Source of the DNA: Pseudoalteromonas luteoviolacea S2607
Lineage (GTDB): Bacteria; Pseudomonadota; Gammaproteobacteria; Enterobacterales; Alteromonadaceae
DNA: 64,000 bases
Assembly: GCF_001625575.1 (NCBI RefSeq)
Contig: NZ_AUXV01000002.1
Coordinates: 124,001 to 188,000, forward strand
Reading direction: 5' to 3'
In this document: positions 53,015 to 61,539 of the stretch, in pieces
Position numbering within the stretch: the first letter of the stretch is position 1
How the letters are laid out: every line of letters starts with the position of its first letter
Position numbers and translations under genes: made by a program
The notes under the pieces: model-generated
Database searches by the model: none
What the model was told of the DNA's origin: nothing
The model's input: the letters and a program-made list of their open reading frames with translations, nothing else

Positions 53015-54187
53015 ATGTCTCACCCACTGCAATCTTCTACAGGATCTTATTCATCGACTGTCGATGTATTAAGGCATTTGATACAAGCGCGTTCGGTCAC
53101 GCCAAATGATGCCGGTACCTTAAATTTTCTTGAATCTCAACTTAAAAAGCAGGGCTTTTCGGTAGAGCAATTCGAGCGTAATGGCGTAAAAAATCTCATT
53201 GCAAGACACCATTTTGGTGACGGTCCAACGCTTGCTTATTCAGGTCATGTTGATGTGGTACCGGCGCAGTCAGACGGTTGGCTTGTGGATCCATTTTCAG
53301 GTCAGGTTATTGATGGGATCATGTATGGTCGCGGTGCCGCCGACATGAAAGGTTCAATAGCTGCAATGTTGAATGCGACTCGACACCTTTGTGCGGCAGC
53401 AAAGCCGTGTACAGGCACTTTTTACTGGCTCATTACATCCGATGAAGAAGGCGAAGCAGAATACGGTTCCTTAGAAATTGCGCAATATTTACAAAGTAAA
53501 GGTGTCGTCTTAGATGCTTGCTTAGTTGGTGAGCCAACGTCAAACAAAGCCGTGGGTGACACCATCAAAAATGGTCGCAGGGGGGCCATTTCAGGACGTA
53601 TAACAATCAATGGTAAAGCTGGGCATGTTGCATACCCAGAAAAAGCCATAAATGCGGCGCATATTGCGGGGGAGTTAGTCACAAAACTTACTTCACTGAA
53701 CTGGATGAAAGATGTTCCCGGATCTAAAACTACGCTTCAAGTAACAGGCATTACAGTGCCCAATATTGTTGATAATCTGGTACCTGCGAGCTGTGAAGTG
53801 ACATTTAATATTCGTTATAGTCATGCATATAAAAGTCAGGAAGTGTGCGAAATAGTTGAGACTCTGACTCAGCAAGCAAAATTTGCTGCCCAGTTACAAT
53901 GGGAGCGGCCCTGTGAATCTTTTTATACAGGTAAAAAAGATGACAGCTGTTTTTTGTCTCTTGTTGAACATGCAATATCTAAGCAGTTAGGTCACTTTCC
54001 TGCTTTAAGCACTGCTGGTGGCACTTCAGATGGGCGCTTCTTTGCAAGTGATGATACGCAGGTCGTCGAGTGTGGTGTGAAGAACGAATCTATTCATCAA
54101 GTAAATGAACATGTCTCAATTGCAGATTTGGACATGATAGAATCAATCTACTTACGTATTTTACAAGATTTTTTTGTGACTAAATAA
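53015..54187 (+). CDS. dapE: Succinyl-diaminopimelate desuccinylase (M20)
   Basis: A 390-residue cytosolic zinc enzyme that removes succinate from N-succinyl-L,L-diaminopimelate in lysine and peptidoglycan precursor synthesis. Metal and catalytic residues: His78 and Asp80 in YSGHVDVVP, Asp110 in GAADMKG, Glu144/145 in SDEEGEAEYG; also VGEPTSNKAVGDTIKNGRRG, GHVAYPEKAINAAH (dimer/lid histidine), GTSDGRFF and NESIHQVNEHV. The start is placed at MSHPLQ, 141 bases inside the longest frame, to match the family N-terminus and length (E. coli DapE 375); the Shine-Dalgarno is weak. A related M20 peptidase with another acyl-amino-acid substrate cannot be fully excluded. Confidence 0.85.
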   Translation: MSHPLQSSTGSYSSTVDVLRHLIQARSVTPNDAGTLNFLESQLKKQGFSVEQFERNGVKNLIARHHFGDGPTLAYSGHVDVVPAQSDGWLVDPFSGQVIDGIMYGRGAADMKGSIAAMLNATRHLCAAAKPCTGTFYWLITSDEEGEAEYGSLEIAQYLQSKGVVLDACLVGEPTSNKAVGDTIKNGRRGAISGRITINGKAGHVAYPEKAINAAHIAGELVTKLTSLNWMKDVPGSKTTLQVTGITVPNIVDNLVPASCEVTFNIRYSHAYKSQEVCEIVETLTQQAKFAAQLQWERPCESFYTGKKDDSCFLSLVEHAISKQLGHFPALSTAGGTSDGRFFASDDTQVVECGVKNESIHQVNEHVSIADLDMIESIYLRILQDFFVTK

Positions 54188-54228
54188 TAGAGGCAGGTGT
54201 GCGAGTTCAAGGCACACCTAATTCAAGG

Positions 54229-54780
54229 TCACCTGTGTATTATTAGTTCTTTTTCTAACTGCGCTTTCATCTCTTTTAGCGCTGTAATTTTTTCCCTTGC
54301 CTCGGTTAGTTGTGACTGTGGGAAACCAGCGCTGATCCCTTTTTGTAGTATTTGGGTTAGCCGCTCAACTTTTTTATCAACAGCAGCAATATAGTCTTTT
54401 TTCAACGTTTGCTCTTGCTCAAGTAAAAAATCGTTATAACGCTCATGATCATTTAGGTCGCCGCGATATTTTGGCACAGAATCTGCCATAGCAGTGCGTG
54501 CTATGGGTGGAATATAGATACTCTCCTGTGAAGTGAATTTGGTGGGAGGCTGCGATGTAGCGGTAGGCTTGGCATCGAATAAAGAAGGACGCTTTAGTTG
54601 CAGGGATATTTCGCTTGTAGTAGCAGGCGGCGGCTGTTGAGTGCTTTTAGGTTTTGTAGCATATGAAATTTGTACAGGTTCGCTTTCAAATGGTTTGATG
54701 GTGGCATTAGCCAACCACCAAATCAAAGTGGCAATACAGCTAAGCAATATTAAGCAAAATACGATTTTCACTTTATTCAT
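54229..54780 (-). CDS. Membrane-anchored coiled-coil protein, third gene of operon
   Basis: A 183-residue protein with a single N-terminal membrane segment (about residues 8-26), a Pro/Thr/Gln-rich linker, and a C-terminal helical region with coiled-coil character (DLNDHERYNDFLLEQEQTL, KVERLTQILQK, LTEAREKITALKEMKAQLEKEL). I recognise no family. It overlaps the upstream PpiC-like gene by 4 bp (ATGA), so translation is coupled. Topology predicts a cytosolic tip and periplasmic bulk. Its function is unknown, and the operon suggests a link to the secreted enzyme two genes upstream. Confidence 0.65.
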   Translation of the reverse strand: MNKVKIVFCLILLSCIATLIWWLANATIKPFESEPVQISYATKPKSTQQPPPATTSEISLQLKRPSLFDAKPTATSQPPTKFTSQESIYIPPIARTAMADSVPKYRGDLNDHERYNDFLLEQEQTLKKDYIAAVDKKVERLTQILQKGISAGFPQSQLTEAREKITALKEMKAQLEKELIIHR

Positions 54781-55970
54781 AGCTGGATACCGTTAGCTTT
54801 TTGCCAATCGGCAAATAACTTTTCATAAGCACTGATTGCTTTATCTTTAGTTAAAGACAACGAAGCTCTATAGCGTACAGTTTCACTATCAGGAGAATGA
54901 AACTTAAAAGTCGGTTGGTTAGTATAAACAATGGCCCACAATCCATTGGGCATTCGAATTGGCTTTGAGACTTGACCAAGCTGACTACTAAAAGCGAATT
55001 GGGCAAGCCAGGTGAGCGTATGATGCCTTGTTATTTTGATGGGTTTATGTGTCTTGTCTGGCATGGCAAATTGATTAGTTAGACGATGCCGCTTCATTAC
55101 TGAAGAAATTGATGTACGCTTTATTTCAGCAAACACGTTGTTCGCAAGCTTCTGACTTTCAAAAATGATGGCTGTAGCAAACAGGTTATCAAGGTACTTA
55201 AATTCTCGTTTGTTTTTTTTGTAAAACTGATTAACTTCTTCAGCAGAGAGTGACGCTTTAAGTGCTTCAACATAATCGCTGCGCTCTCCGTGCATTTCAT
55301 CTTTTATTCCTAAATAGGTTTGCATGGGCGGTCGCAGCAGTTCTCCAAGCGCTAATAGCCTCAGTCTTTCTAGCTTTAGGTTATGTTTGGCAAGCGTTTT
55401 ACTTGCGCGAATTTTGAGAGTGTGAAACCGGACATACTCGTTAACGACAGTTTGCAAGTGTGCGATATCACCGCTATGCAGTGCAAAGCGTCCCTGCATT
55501 GACTGATCATCGATAACGTCTTTGAGGGTTAGTCGCGGTGACTTCACCAACTCGACGTCATGCCAACTCTGCATTTGCTTCTTGGTGTATCTACCAGAGT
55601 CTGGATAGCTACCTAAGATAGAAATTAGCTGATCTGAGGTCCAGTCTAAGGCAGGTGCCTTATTCGGTCGCTCTGCGAGTTTGGGGGTCTGATGTATCAA
55701 CATGGCCTGCAAATAGCGCCTCACATGGTAAGCATTGCTAAACCCGACATCAGAATGCCTTGCCACTAAAGGTAAAGCACGTATATCCGCTTGCGCAATT
55801 AGAAACTGATTTTCTAATAGCCTTTTATGGAGTGCCTGCTTTGAAATATCTCTCTCCTGCGCTTGATAAAGAGAATACATCAAGTCCAACTCAGAGTTTG
55901 TAATGTGCGTTAAAGCCGCGAAACAAGGCAGGCTAATAAAGCCAGCCAAGAGGTAAATAAAACTGCGCAT
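54777..55970 (-). CDS. SurA/PpiC-like periplasmic chaperone-isomerase
   Basis: A 397-residue exported protein; signal peptide ends LPCFAALT (about residue 19). The first ~240 residues are helical, as in SurA-type chaperone domains. The C-terminal ~130 residues resemble a parvulin (PpiC) domain, including ATAIIFESQKLANNVFAEIKR, WLAQFAFSSQLGQVSKPIRMPNGLWAIVYTN (a degenerate form of the SPGPSAKDGGDLGWF-type motif) and a final helix. Several parvulin active-site residues look altered, so the isomerase activity is doubtful. Its start shares one base with the stop of the phospholipase/nuclease-like gene, suggesting it helps fold or secrete that enzyme. Confidence 0.65.
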   Translation of the reverse strand: MRSFIYLLAGFISLPCFAALTHITNSELDLMYSLYQAQERDISKQALHKRLLENQFLIAQADIRALPLVARHSDVGFSNAYHVRRYLQAMLIHQTPKLAERPNKAPALDWTSDQLISILGSYPDSGRYTKKQMQSWHDVELVKSPRLTLKDVIDDQSMQGRFALHSGDIAHLQTVVNEYVRFHTLKIRASKTLAKHNLKLERLRLLALGELLRPPMQTYLGIKDEMHGERSDYVEALKASLSAEEVNQFYKKNKREFKYLDNLFATAIIFESQKLANNVFAEIKRTSISSVMKRHRLTNQFAMPDKTHKPIKITRHHTLTWLAQFAFSSQLGQVSKPIRMPNGLWAIVYTNQPTFKFHSPDSETVRYRASLSLTKDKAISAYEKLFADWQKANGIQL

Positions 55971-56980
55971 TAGCGAGCAACCATAGCGTGATTAAGTAAA
56001 TGCACTACCATCGCAATGGCATTTGGAATAACCAACTTAGCGGTATTTAATCTATCGTGATGGTCTTTTGAATTAAGCACGATCCCACCTTGGGCATATG
56101 AAAAGGCACCACCTTGAGTTAGCAAAGGTCGGATATCTGATTCTCTGGCATTGATAGGAGAAAAGTTTTGCATTGCTTGAGCTACTAAGCGCATATCATT
56201 CAGGTTTTCTCTATCATAATAATCTTTTACCCACGATTCCCAATCAGCATGGTTTAGGTCTGAGGTTGTCCAAGTATGATGAGGTTGCAGTAAATCTGTG
56301 GTATGAAATACAAACCCTAGCACTTGTGGATTGCCTGTTTGCAGGTAGCTTTGATACCAGTACTGGCCTAAGTTATCAATTGGTTGGAATGGCATTTCTT
56401 CAAAGTCATCATACATGTTGTAGTTTGAGTGACTATCAATGCGATAGTTTTTTTCTGTAATGCCGTAGGTATTATATTCACTGTCATCAGCATTAAACCA
56501 ACCAGTCTCCCCACCTGGTCCGTCATCTAGGTAATCGCCCTTAAGCCAAGTCGCAGCCATATTGTCAATTGTGCCCCAGACAGTTAGTTTGTCGTAGTTG
56601 TAGCCGCCAAAGTCATTGCCATGTTGGTCTGCGCCCTGAGTATGATTTTGGAAGTGCCAGTAGCTGGTGTATTTAACGATACTTTTTGCTACGCCCCAGA
56701 CCGGAGCTTGTACGCAATCACCTGTGATTGCACCGCAAAAAAAAGTGTCTTCGAAGTCATCAACATCGAAGGCTGCTTGACCCATTAACTCACCTAACTG
56801 TACCACAGTCATTCCCTTTGACTGTGCAAAATTTTGTAACTTATTAAACTCTGTTGTATTTGGGTTTTGTGCCATATAATTAACAGCGTCAATAACGATG
56901 CGTTTATGTGTTTCTTGACTAAATGCATGCGCATTCCCAGTGCTTACCATAAGCGCAGAAAGAAAAAGGAGTTTTTTCAT
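55970..56980 (-). CDS. Secreted zinc phospholipase C / P1 nuclease-like enzyme
   Basis: A 336-residue exported protein; signal peptide ends NAHAFS (about residue 20). The mature N-terminus FSQETHKRIVIDAV with His25 and the motif LGFVFHTTDLLQPHHT (His226, Asp229, His234/235) recall the tri-zinc phospholipase C / S1-P1 nuclease fold, in which an N-terminal residue, an ETH-x helix and a H-x3-D-x3-P-x-H helix bind zinc. Additional candidates are Asp72-75 (DVDDFED) and His109/His113. Substrate (phospholipid or nucleic acid) is not decided by the sequence. Good Shine-Dalgarno (CGAGGA). First gene of a three-gene operon with 1 bp and 4 bp overlaps. Confidence 0.65.
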   Translation of the reverse strand: MKKLLFLSALMVSTGNAHAFSQETHKRIVIDAVNYMAQNPNTTEFNKLQNFAQSKGMTVVQLGELMGQAAFDVDDFEDTFFCGAITGDCVQAPVWGVAKSIVKYTSYWHFQNHTQGADQHGNDFGGYNYDKLTVWGTIDNMAATWLKGDYLDDGPGGETGWFNADDSEYNTYGITEKNYRIDSHSNYNMYDDFEEMPFQPIDNLGQYWYQSYLQTGNPQVLGFVFHTTDLLQPHHTWTTSDLNHADWESWVKDYYDRENLNDMRLVAQAMQNFSPINARESDIRPLLTQGGAFSYAQGGIVLNSKDHHDRLNTAKLVIPNAIAMVVHLLNHAMVAR

Positions 56981-57165
56981 TGTATCCTCGATTTGAATGT
57001 TTACTCGATTGTGAGAAGACGCATTTAAAAATTTATTTGTGACAGAATGATTTAAAAAATGTTAATTGTTGAATTGAAAAATGTTTTCTTGTTGGATGAG
57101 AAGTGCTCAGGTATGATCTGGGACTTAATATAGGCACAAGAGCTGCGTAAAAAAGATAATAAACA

Positions 57166-57984
57166 ATGAAAATAATAGTATATGTAATCTTTGCTGCGTG
57201 TTTAGTCATCACGGGGAGGGTTCAAGCTGAGCCTTGGTATGATGAAGAAGAGTTTGAGTGGCAATTGAGCTTGGGGGCGTTCTATGTAAATACGAAATTG
57301 CCCAAGCTGATAGGTGCTAAGCACGAGTTTTCTTCTCTTGCCCCTTTAATAGATGCAAAACTTCAGTATAAAAATTTTTACCTCAATACACACTCAGGAG
57401 ATTTTTTTGGTGGTTCCGATTTGGGCTATCAATTGATTCAACGAGAAGGTTGGGGGTTGGATGTCATTTTTGGTAACTATCAGATCCCGTTTTCGGAAAA
57501 TGGTTACTATTCCAATGATGACAAAGTAAAAGAATTAGAAGGCATTAAAAAGCGTAAGGTTGATCAGTCTATTGGTTTTGCGTATTACCAAAACATTGGT
57601 GAGTATTTAGCTGTTGTTGAGCTTGTTTACGATGTTTTTGGAGAATCCAACGGTTGGGTTTTTCATATGGAAGCGACGCGCAACTTTGAATTAAGAAACT
57701 GGGACCTGTGGCTTAATTTTGGCGCGAATTATTATTCTCAAAACTTTAATGACTACTTTTATGGTGTTGACCCGTCAGAAGTGAATGACTATTTGTATGG
57801 CTTCACAGCAGGTGACGGCGCAACTGCATTTGTGCAAACTCAATTAAATTATCCAATTGCACAAGATTGGGTATACAGCGCAGGCGTGTCTGTGTTGGTC
57901 GGATCCGGTGGAGTTAAAAGTAGCCCACTGGTTGAGTCTAACTATGCACGTGTCATCTTTACTGGAGTGAAATATGTATTTTAG
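57166..57984 (+). CDS. MipA/OmpV family outer-membrane protein
   Basis: A 272-residue outer-membrane barrel of the MipA/OmpV family. Signal peptide ends GRVQAEPW (about residue 21). Barrel strands with alternating aromatic residues are seen throughout (WQLSLGAFYVNTKL, APLIDAKLQYKNFYLNT, GLDVIFGNYQI, FAYYQNIGEYLAVVELVYDVFG), ending GVKYVF. E. coli MipA binds peptidoglycan-synthase components; marine relatives are often near two-component systems, but none is here. It overlaps the following DUF3019 gene by 11 bp, so the pair is one operon. Confidence 0.88.
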   Translation: MKIIVYVIFAACLVITGRVQAEPWYDEEEFEWQLSLGAFYVNTKLPKLIGAKHEFSSLAPLIDAKLQYKNFYLNTHSGDFFGGSDLGYQLIQREGWGLDVIFGNYQIPFSENGYYSNDDKVKELEGIKKRKVDQSIGFAYYQNIGEYLAVVELVYDVFGESNGWVFHMEATRNFELRNWDLWLNFGANYYSQNFNDYFYGVDPSEVNDYLYGFTAGDGATAFVQTQLNYPIAQDWVYSAGVSVLVGSGGVKSSPLVESNYARVIFTGVKYVF

Positions 57985-58366
57985 ACTCACTCAGGTAATT
58001 TTAATGTTCTTTGTGTTGATATCATTTGGTTTATCAGCAAAAGAACAGCGTAAAGGAATACTCAACGCGACACCCAGTAAATGTGTTGCTCTTAACCAAG
58101 GACGTACCTGTTATGCTGATGTGATTTTTGAAATTTCTGCACCACAAGCAGGTGATTATTGCCTTAGAGAGAGTGAGTCGAAGCGAATTATCCAGTGTTG
58201 GGCAAATACGGCAAACTTTGAGTATACATTGAATTTTGGTTCTGCCGAAAGTGTTAGCTACGAGCTTATTTCAAAAGCTCAGAGTGACACTCTGGCGGTA
58301 ACTACGATAGAAGTAAACTGGGTGCACAAAGTACGTGCTAAAAAGCGTCGCTGGAGACTGTTTTAA
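57974..58366 (+). CDS. DUF3019 periplasmic protein
   Basis: A 130-residue exported protein of the DUF3019 family. Signal peptide ends LSAKEQ (about residue 21). Family marks: ILNATPSKCVALNQGRTCYADVIFEISAP and YCLRESESKRIIQCW; four cysteines probably form two disulphides. Function is unknown. It overlaps mipA by 11 bp, a combination I have seen repeatedly in Shewanella and Pseudoalteromonas, hinting that the two work together in the envelope. Confidence 0.85.
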   Translation: MYFRLTQVILMFFVLISFGLSAKEQRKGILNATPSKCVALNQGRTCYADVIFEISAPQAGDYCLRESESKRIIQCWANTANFEYTLNFGSAESVSYELISKAQSDTLAVTTIEVNWVHKVRAKKRRWRLF

Positions 58367-58428
58367 CCCATGATTATTGACACGAATGCTCAGCGCCAAT
58401 TGGGTGGCTGAGCATTTTGACATGGTAA

Positions 58429-58935
58429 CTAGTTACACTGTTCAATTAAGCCACGTAAATGTGTACCGATGTCTTCTGTTTTTGTTTGCCCTTGTTCCAG
58501 TAAAGTGCCAAATTGGCTTTGTAATTCAGCAAGGTCGTAAGTTTCGAGTAGTGTTTTCAAATAAGTAACGGTCTCAGCTCCCGCTTTTAGTAACTCAGGT
58601 ATAGTTTCTAGACTAATCTCTTGGTCACCTAAACTCGCAATGGAGTTGGCTAAATCGGCAACACTGGCACTGTCTTGTAGCGCGCCTTCGACCTCAACCA
58701 GAGCACCCATAGGGTCACCATCTAGTTTTCCTACAACACAGCCAGCTAATGACCCTGCTTGAGCGCTTTGACTCATCGCTTCTAAGCCTTGCTCACGAAT
58801 TTGTTCGATGACTGCCTGTAGTTCTTGGTTTTCAGACAGATATTGTGCTTCAATTTGGGCTTTGGAGTCTTCAAATACATCACATCCAGTCGCGAATATT
58901 GCGCTAAGACCCATTAAAATAGCGATACGTTTCAT
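58429..58935 (-). CDS. Hypothetical lipoprotein
   Basis: A 168-residue acidic lipoprotein. The signal ends in FATGC (Cys18) and is preceded by a good Shine-Dalgarno (AGGTGAG). The mature protein is almost entirely helical with Glu/Gln-rich segments (ENQELQAVIEQIREQGLEAM, YLKTLLETYDLAELQSQFGTLLEQ), probably a helical bundle; two cysteines (GCVV and the terminal EQCN) could pair. No family recognised. It converges on the mipA/DUF3019 pair. Confidence 0.65.
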   Translation of the reverse strand: MKRIAILMGLSAIFATGCDVFEDSKAQIEAQYLSENQELQAVIEQIREQGLEAMSQSAQAGSLAGCVVGKLDGDPMGALVEVEGALQDSASVADLANSIASLGDQEISLETIPELLKAGAETVTYLKTLLETYDLAELQSQFGTLLEQGQTKTEDIGTHLRGLIEQCN

Positions 58936-59000
58936 AAACTCACCTAAAATAACCTAATTTAGGGCCAGTCTAATGCTTCCTTTTTGGAATGTCACCTTGA

Positions 59001-59474
59001 TTAGGAATGGTGTAGCTGCCTTTTCAACCTAAACTGCTCAAGGTAAACGACATTAGTCATACCAAATAGCTCGGACTTTAACACGTTAGCGATAATGTGT
59101 AAGGCACGTTTCCACGCATTTCGTACGGCTAACGTAAACTGTTTACCTAAATGCACTTTGAGTGTATCCATAAAGCAGTTGCACAGTATTTTTATATCAC
59201 ATACAGAGGGTCTAAGCGCTTTGATTGATGCTATGTTTTCAATAATATACCGACATAACTCCTGTTGGTTTGCAATGCGCAGTAGGCTTTGTTGGATAAA
59301 AGCCCTCAATTGATATTCAATAGCTAGAATTTGATGTTCGGCAGAGGGAATATGCATTGACATTGGGTGCATGTTCAAGCGGTGGTTGAAACTTACACAG
59401 AAGCAGTGGAAATTAGGTTTTATGGTAGCAAAAGTTTGGCTAAGTAATTGATACTGATAAGGTGAAATACTCAT
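59001..59474 (-). CDS. Hypothetical protein with possible degenerate globin fold
   Basis: A 157-residue cytosolic helical protein. The pattern LLSQTFATIKPNFHCFCVSFNHRLNMHP at the N-terminus and DTLKVHLGKQFTLAVRNAWKRALHIIANVLKS near the C-terminus matches the A/B and G/H helices of bacterial globins. The proximal histidine normally found about two thirds along is not evident (ASIKALRPSVCDIKILCN there instead), so haem binding is doubtful. SD GGAGCG precedes the ATG. This is weak recognition; it may be an unrelated helical protein. It lies upstream of the lipoprotein gene on the same strand, 65 bp away. Confidence 0.45.
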   Translation of the reverse strand: MSISPYQYQLLSQTFATIKPNFHCFCVSFNHRLNMHPMSMHIPSAEHQILAIEYQLRAFIQQSLLRIANQQELCRYIIENIASIKALRPSVCDIKILCNCFMDTLKVHLGKQFTLAVRNAWKRALHIIANVLKSELFGMTNVVYLEQFRLKRQLHHS

Positions 59475-59719
59475 AATCGCTCCAATACGATTAGAGCTGA
59501 TCCGTGCTCAAGTTTAAATCAAATTTGTTTCGCCATAATCCGAATAGGTACAACTAACAAAACGTAAAAAACTTGGGAAATTGTTCTTGTAGGGGCTGTA
59601 TGCTTCAATTTTAAAATAGGCCCTAACTTTGAGTATAGGCAGGAACTTTTTGCTATTGCAAACAAAACAACAAAGAAATGTAGAAGTGTATTGAGTACAC
59701 TTCTACATAAAGCGGTAAA

Positions 59720-60505
59720 TTAGTTTATTGGAGACAGCAGCTTAGGATCTGTCACAAGTTGTCTTACTCCGTGCGCATGATCTTCTTCAAATGCATTGTC
59801 TTCACACCACTTGGCCAAACTGTTGATATCAACCTTTGCGCAAGCTGGGCGAACACTCCATGTCACCTGTAATGGCGAGCACTGTTTGTCGTTGTAACTT
59901 GGGCCTGTTGTGGAGCCTAAGAATTCAACTGGTTTACCGGTATTGTCAGGTATATGTTTCGGTTGGTGGTAGCCATTGGTGATGTTGCCATCGTACGATA
60001 GGTCATTAAAGTCCAGTGCATCTTCGTCATTGACGACAAGAAACACTTGGGTTTCTACGCGCAAATCTGGATTAGCGCATTGCGCATTTAGGCATGAGCC
60101 AAGTCCTTTACCTGGTTTTACATCACAAGAGCTATGCACCCAATGAACTTCAATAGTGTCACCCGGCTTCACGTTTTTACACACTTTCCCCTTCGGTGCG
60201 CGCAGCTCTGCAGGAGTTAAATCTGCAGTTGCGTTGCATTGATAGCCACCATATTTCCCATCACCAGCAAATACCGAAAAGTCTTTGGCTTTATGCTCGG
60301 CATTTTTATGGAAGTGGATATTGCAAAGGTTCATTTGCTCAGAGGGTGGTGCGATGCTGAAAACACGTTTGTTTTCGCCGTGCAAGTTATCAATGTCTCG
60401 CGGTGTTTGCGGGCCAGCACTCGCACACGAGTTAGCGGCAACAGTGCCACTCATTAAGAGTGATGATAACGCTGCCAAGGTAAGCTGGGCGGTTTTGTTC
60501 TTCAT
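59720..60505 (-). CDS. Delta-class carbonic anhydrase-like periplasmic protein
   Basis: A 261-residue exported protein; signal peptide about 1-25 (ends TVAANS). Motif LCNIHFHKNAEHK provides His64, His66 and His71 as likely zinc ligands or part of them, and IEVHWVHSSC provides further histidines; these phrases fit the delta carbonic anhydrase family first known from diatoms and dinoflagellates and also annotated in marine bacteria. It would hydrate CO2 to bicarbonate in the periplasm. Eight or more cysteines suggest disulphides. The start was placed at MKNKTA (AGGAGAAG upstream) instead of 66 bases further out. It is monocistronic by its surroundings. Confidence 0.8.
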   Translation of the reverse strand: MKNKTAQLTLAALSSLLMSGTVAANSCASAGPQTPRDIDNLHGENKRVFSIAPPSEQMNLCNIHFHKNAEHKAKDFSVFAGDGKYGGYQCNATADLTPAELRAPKGKVCKNVKPGDTIEVHWVHSSCDVKPGKGLGSCLNAQCANPDLRVETQVFLVVNDEDALDFNDLSYDGNITNGYHQPKHIPDNTGKPVEFLGSTTGPSYNDKQCSPLQVTWSVRPACAKVDINSLAKWCEDNAFEEDHAHGVRQLVTDPKLLSPIN

Positions 60506-60644
60506 ATAAACTTCTCCTGATTGTAATAAAAGTGAAGTATATATGGATCTGCAATAGGTACAAAGACTCAATGTTAATGATTGTTAAAGCCTTTTTGTCT
60601 AATAGATGAAGTTGTTGTCGGTTTTGAATTTATCTAGTTTGTGG

Positions 60645-60673
60645 TTGCGTATTAATGGAACAATCTCTATAAT
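60645..60673 (+). promoter_or_regulatory. Promoter of the metY-nusA operon
   Basis: TTGCGT (60645-60650), a 17 bp spacer, and a perfect TATAAT (60668-60673). Transcription would begin near 60680, about 30 bp before the tRNA. Confidence 0.75.
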
Positions 60674-60708
60674 ACTCGCCAATTGAGCAGTGTAGCACTG
60701 CATATGGA

Positions 60709-60785
<77 letters not shown>

Positions 60786-60814
60786 ATGTAAGAAATCGCT
60801 GAATTTCTTAAGGT

Positions 60815-60840
60815 CGCGCATTCTTCGTAATGCGCGTTTT
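60815..60840 (+). terminator. First terminator-like hairpin in the nusA operon leader
   Basis: CGCGCATT, a 6-base loop and AATGCGCG form an 8 bp stem followed by TTTT, about 30 bp after the tRNA. It may limit read-through into rimP; a smaller hairpin (AGAAAT/ATTTCT) precedes it. Confidence 0.6.
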
Positions 60841-60922
60841 GCGTTTAAGCGCAAGCTTAATTTAGGCTGATACAGTCCGCAACCAAGCTCGGCCTTTGGC
60901 CACACAGTTTGTTTTTGGTGTG

Positions 60923-60945
60923 ACGCCCCGCTTGGTTCGGGGCGT
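60923..60945 (+). terminator. Second hairpin in the nusA operon leader
   Basis: ACGCCCCG and CGGGGCGT form an 8 bp GC-rich stem with a 7-base loop, followed by TGTTGTGT. It could pause or attenuate transcription. Confidence 0.5.
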
Positions 60946-61004
60946 TGTTGTGTCTGGTGCTAGATAATAGCAATTTGGGCCCAAGAGCGAACAGCTGAAT
61001 TTAT

Positions 61005-61027
61005 GGGGCTATGAGCCCTTTTTTTGT
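61005..61027 (+). terminator. Attenuator-like terminator just before rimP
   Basis: GGGCT and AGCCC with a short loop are followed by seven consecutive Ts, only about 20 bases before the rimP start codon. NusA represses its own operon in E. coli through leader terminators, and this is the best candidate here. Confidence 0.65.
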
Positions 61028-61044
61028 TTGTATGGAGGTAATTT

Positions 61045-61500
61045 GTGTCAAAACTCGAGCAAGATTTAACTGCGATGCTAGAGCCGGCTGTTGAAGCCTG
61101 TGGCTATGAGCTACGTGGTCTAGAGTTTGTACAAGCTGGACGTCATTCTACACTTAGAGTTTATATTGAACACGAAAATGGCATTAATGTTGATGATTGC
61201 GCGGAAGTCAGCCGTCAGGTGAGTGCTATTTTGGATGTAGAAGATCCCATTACAAATGAATATAACTTAGAAGTGTCTTCACCAGGTGTTGATAGACCAT
61301 TATTCAAACAAGCTCATTATGAGGAAGCGCAAGGTGAAGAAGTACGTTTACGTACGAAGCTTCCACAAGATGGTCGCCGTAATTTCAAAGGTGATCTAGT
61401 AGCAGTTAATGGCGATATGATTACGCTAACGGTCGATGGGCAAGAGCATCTTATTATGCTTGGCAATATCGAACGAGCTAATATCATCGCCAAATTTTAA
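61045..61500 (+). CDS. rimP: Ribosome maturation factor RimP
   Basis: A 151-residue cytosolic protein required for maturation of the 30S ribosomal subunit. N-terminal alpha/beta domain with EPAVEACGYELRGLEFVQAG and LRVYIEHENGINVDDCAEVSRQVSAILD, the conserved YNLEVSSPGVDRPLF motif, and a C-terminal SH3-like domain ending NIERANIIAKF. Length matches E. coli RimP (150). The start is GTG with a strong GGAGGT 6 bases upstream. nusA follows 39 bases after its stop. Confidence 0.96.
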   Translation: MSKLEQDLTAMLEPAVEACGYELRGLEFVQAGRHSTLRVYIEHENGINVDDCAEVSRQVSAILDVEDPITNEYNLEVSSPGVDRPLFKQAHYEEAQGEEVRLRTKLPQDGRRNFKGDLVAVNGDMITLTVDGQEHLIMLGNIERANIIAKF

Positions 61501-61539
61501 GATTGAGTGCGAAGGACCAGGGCAAGCGAGGCAAAACCT

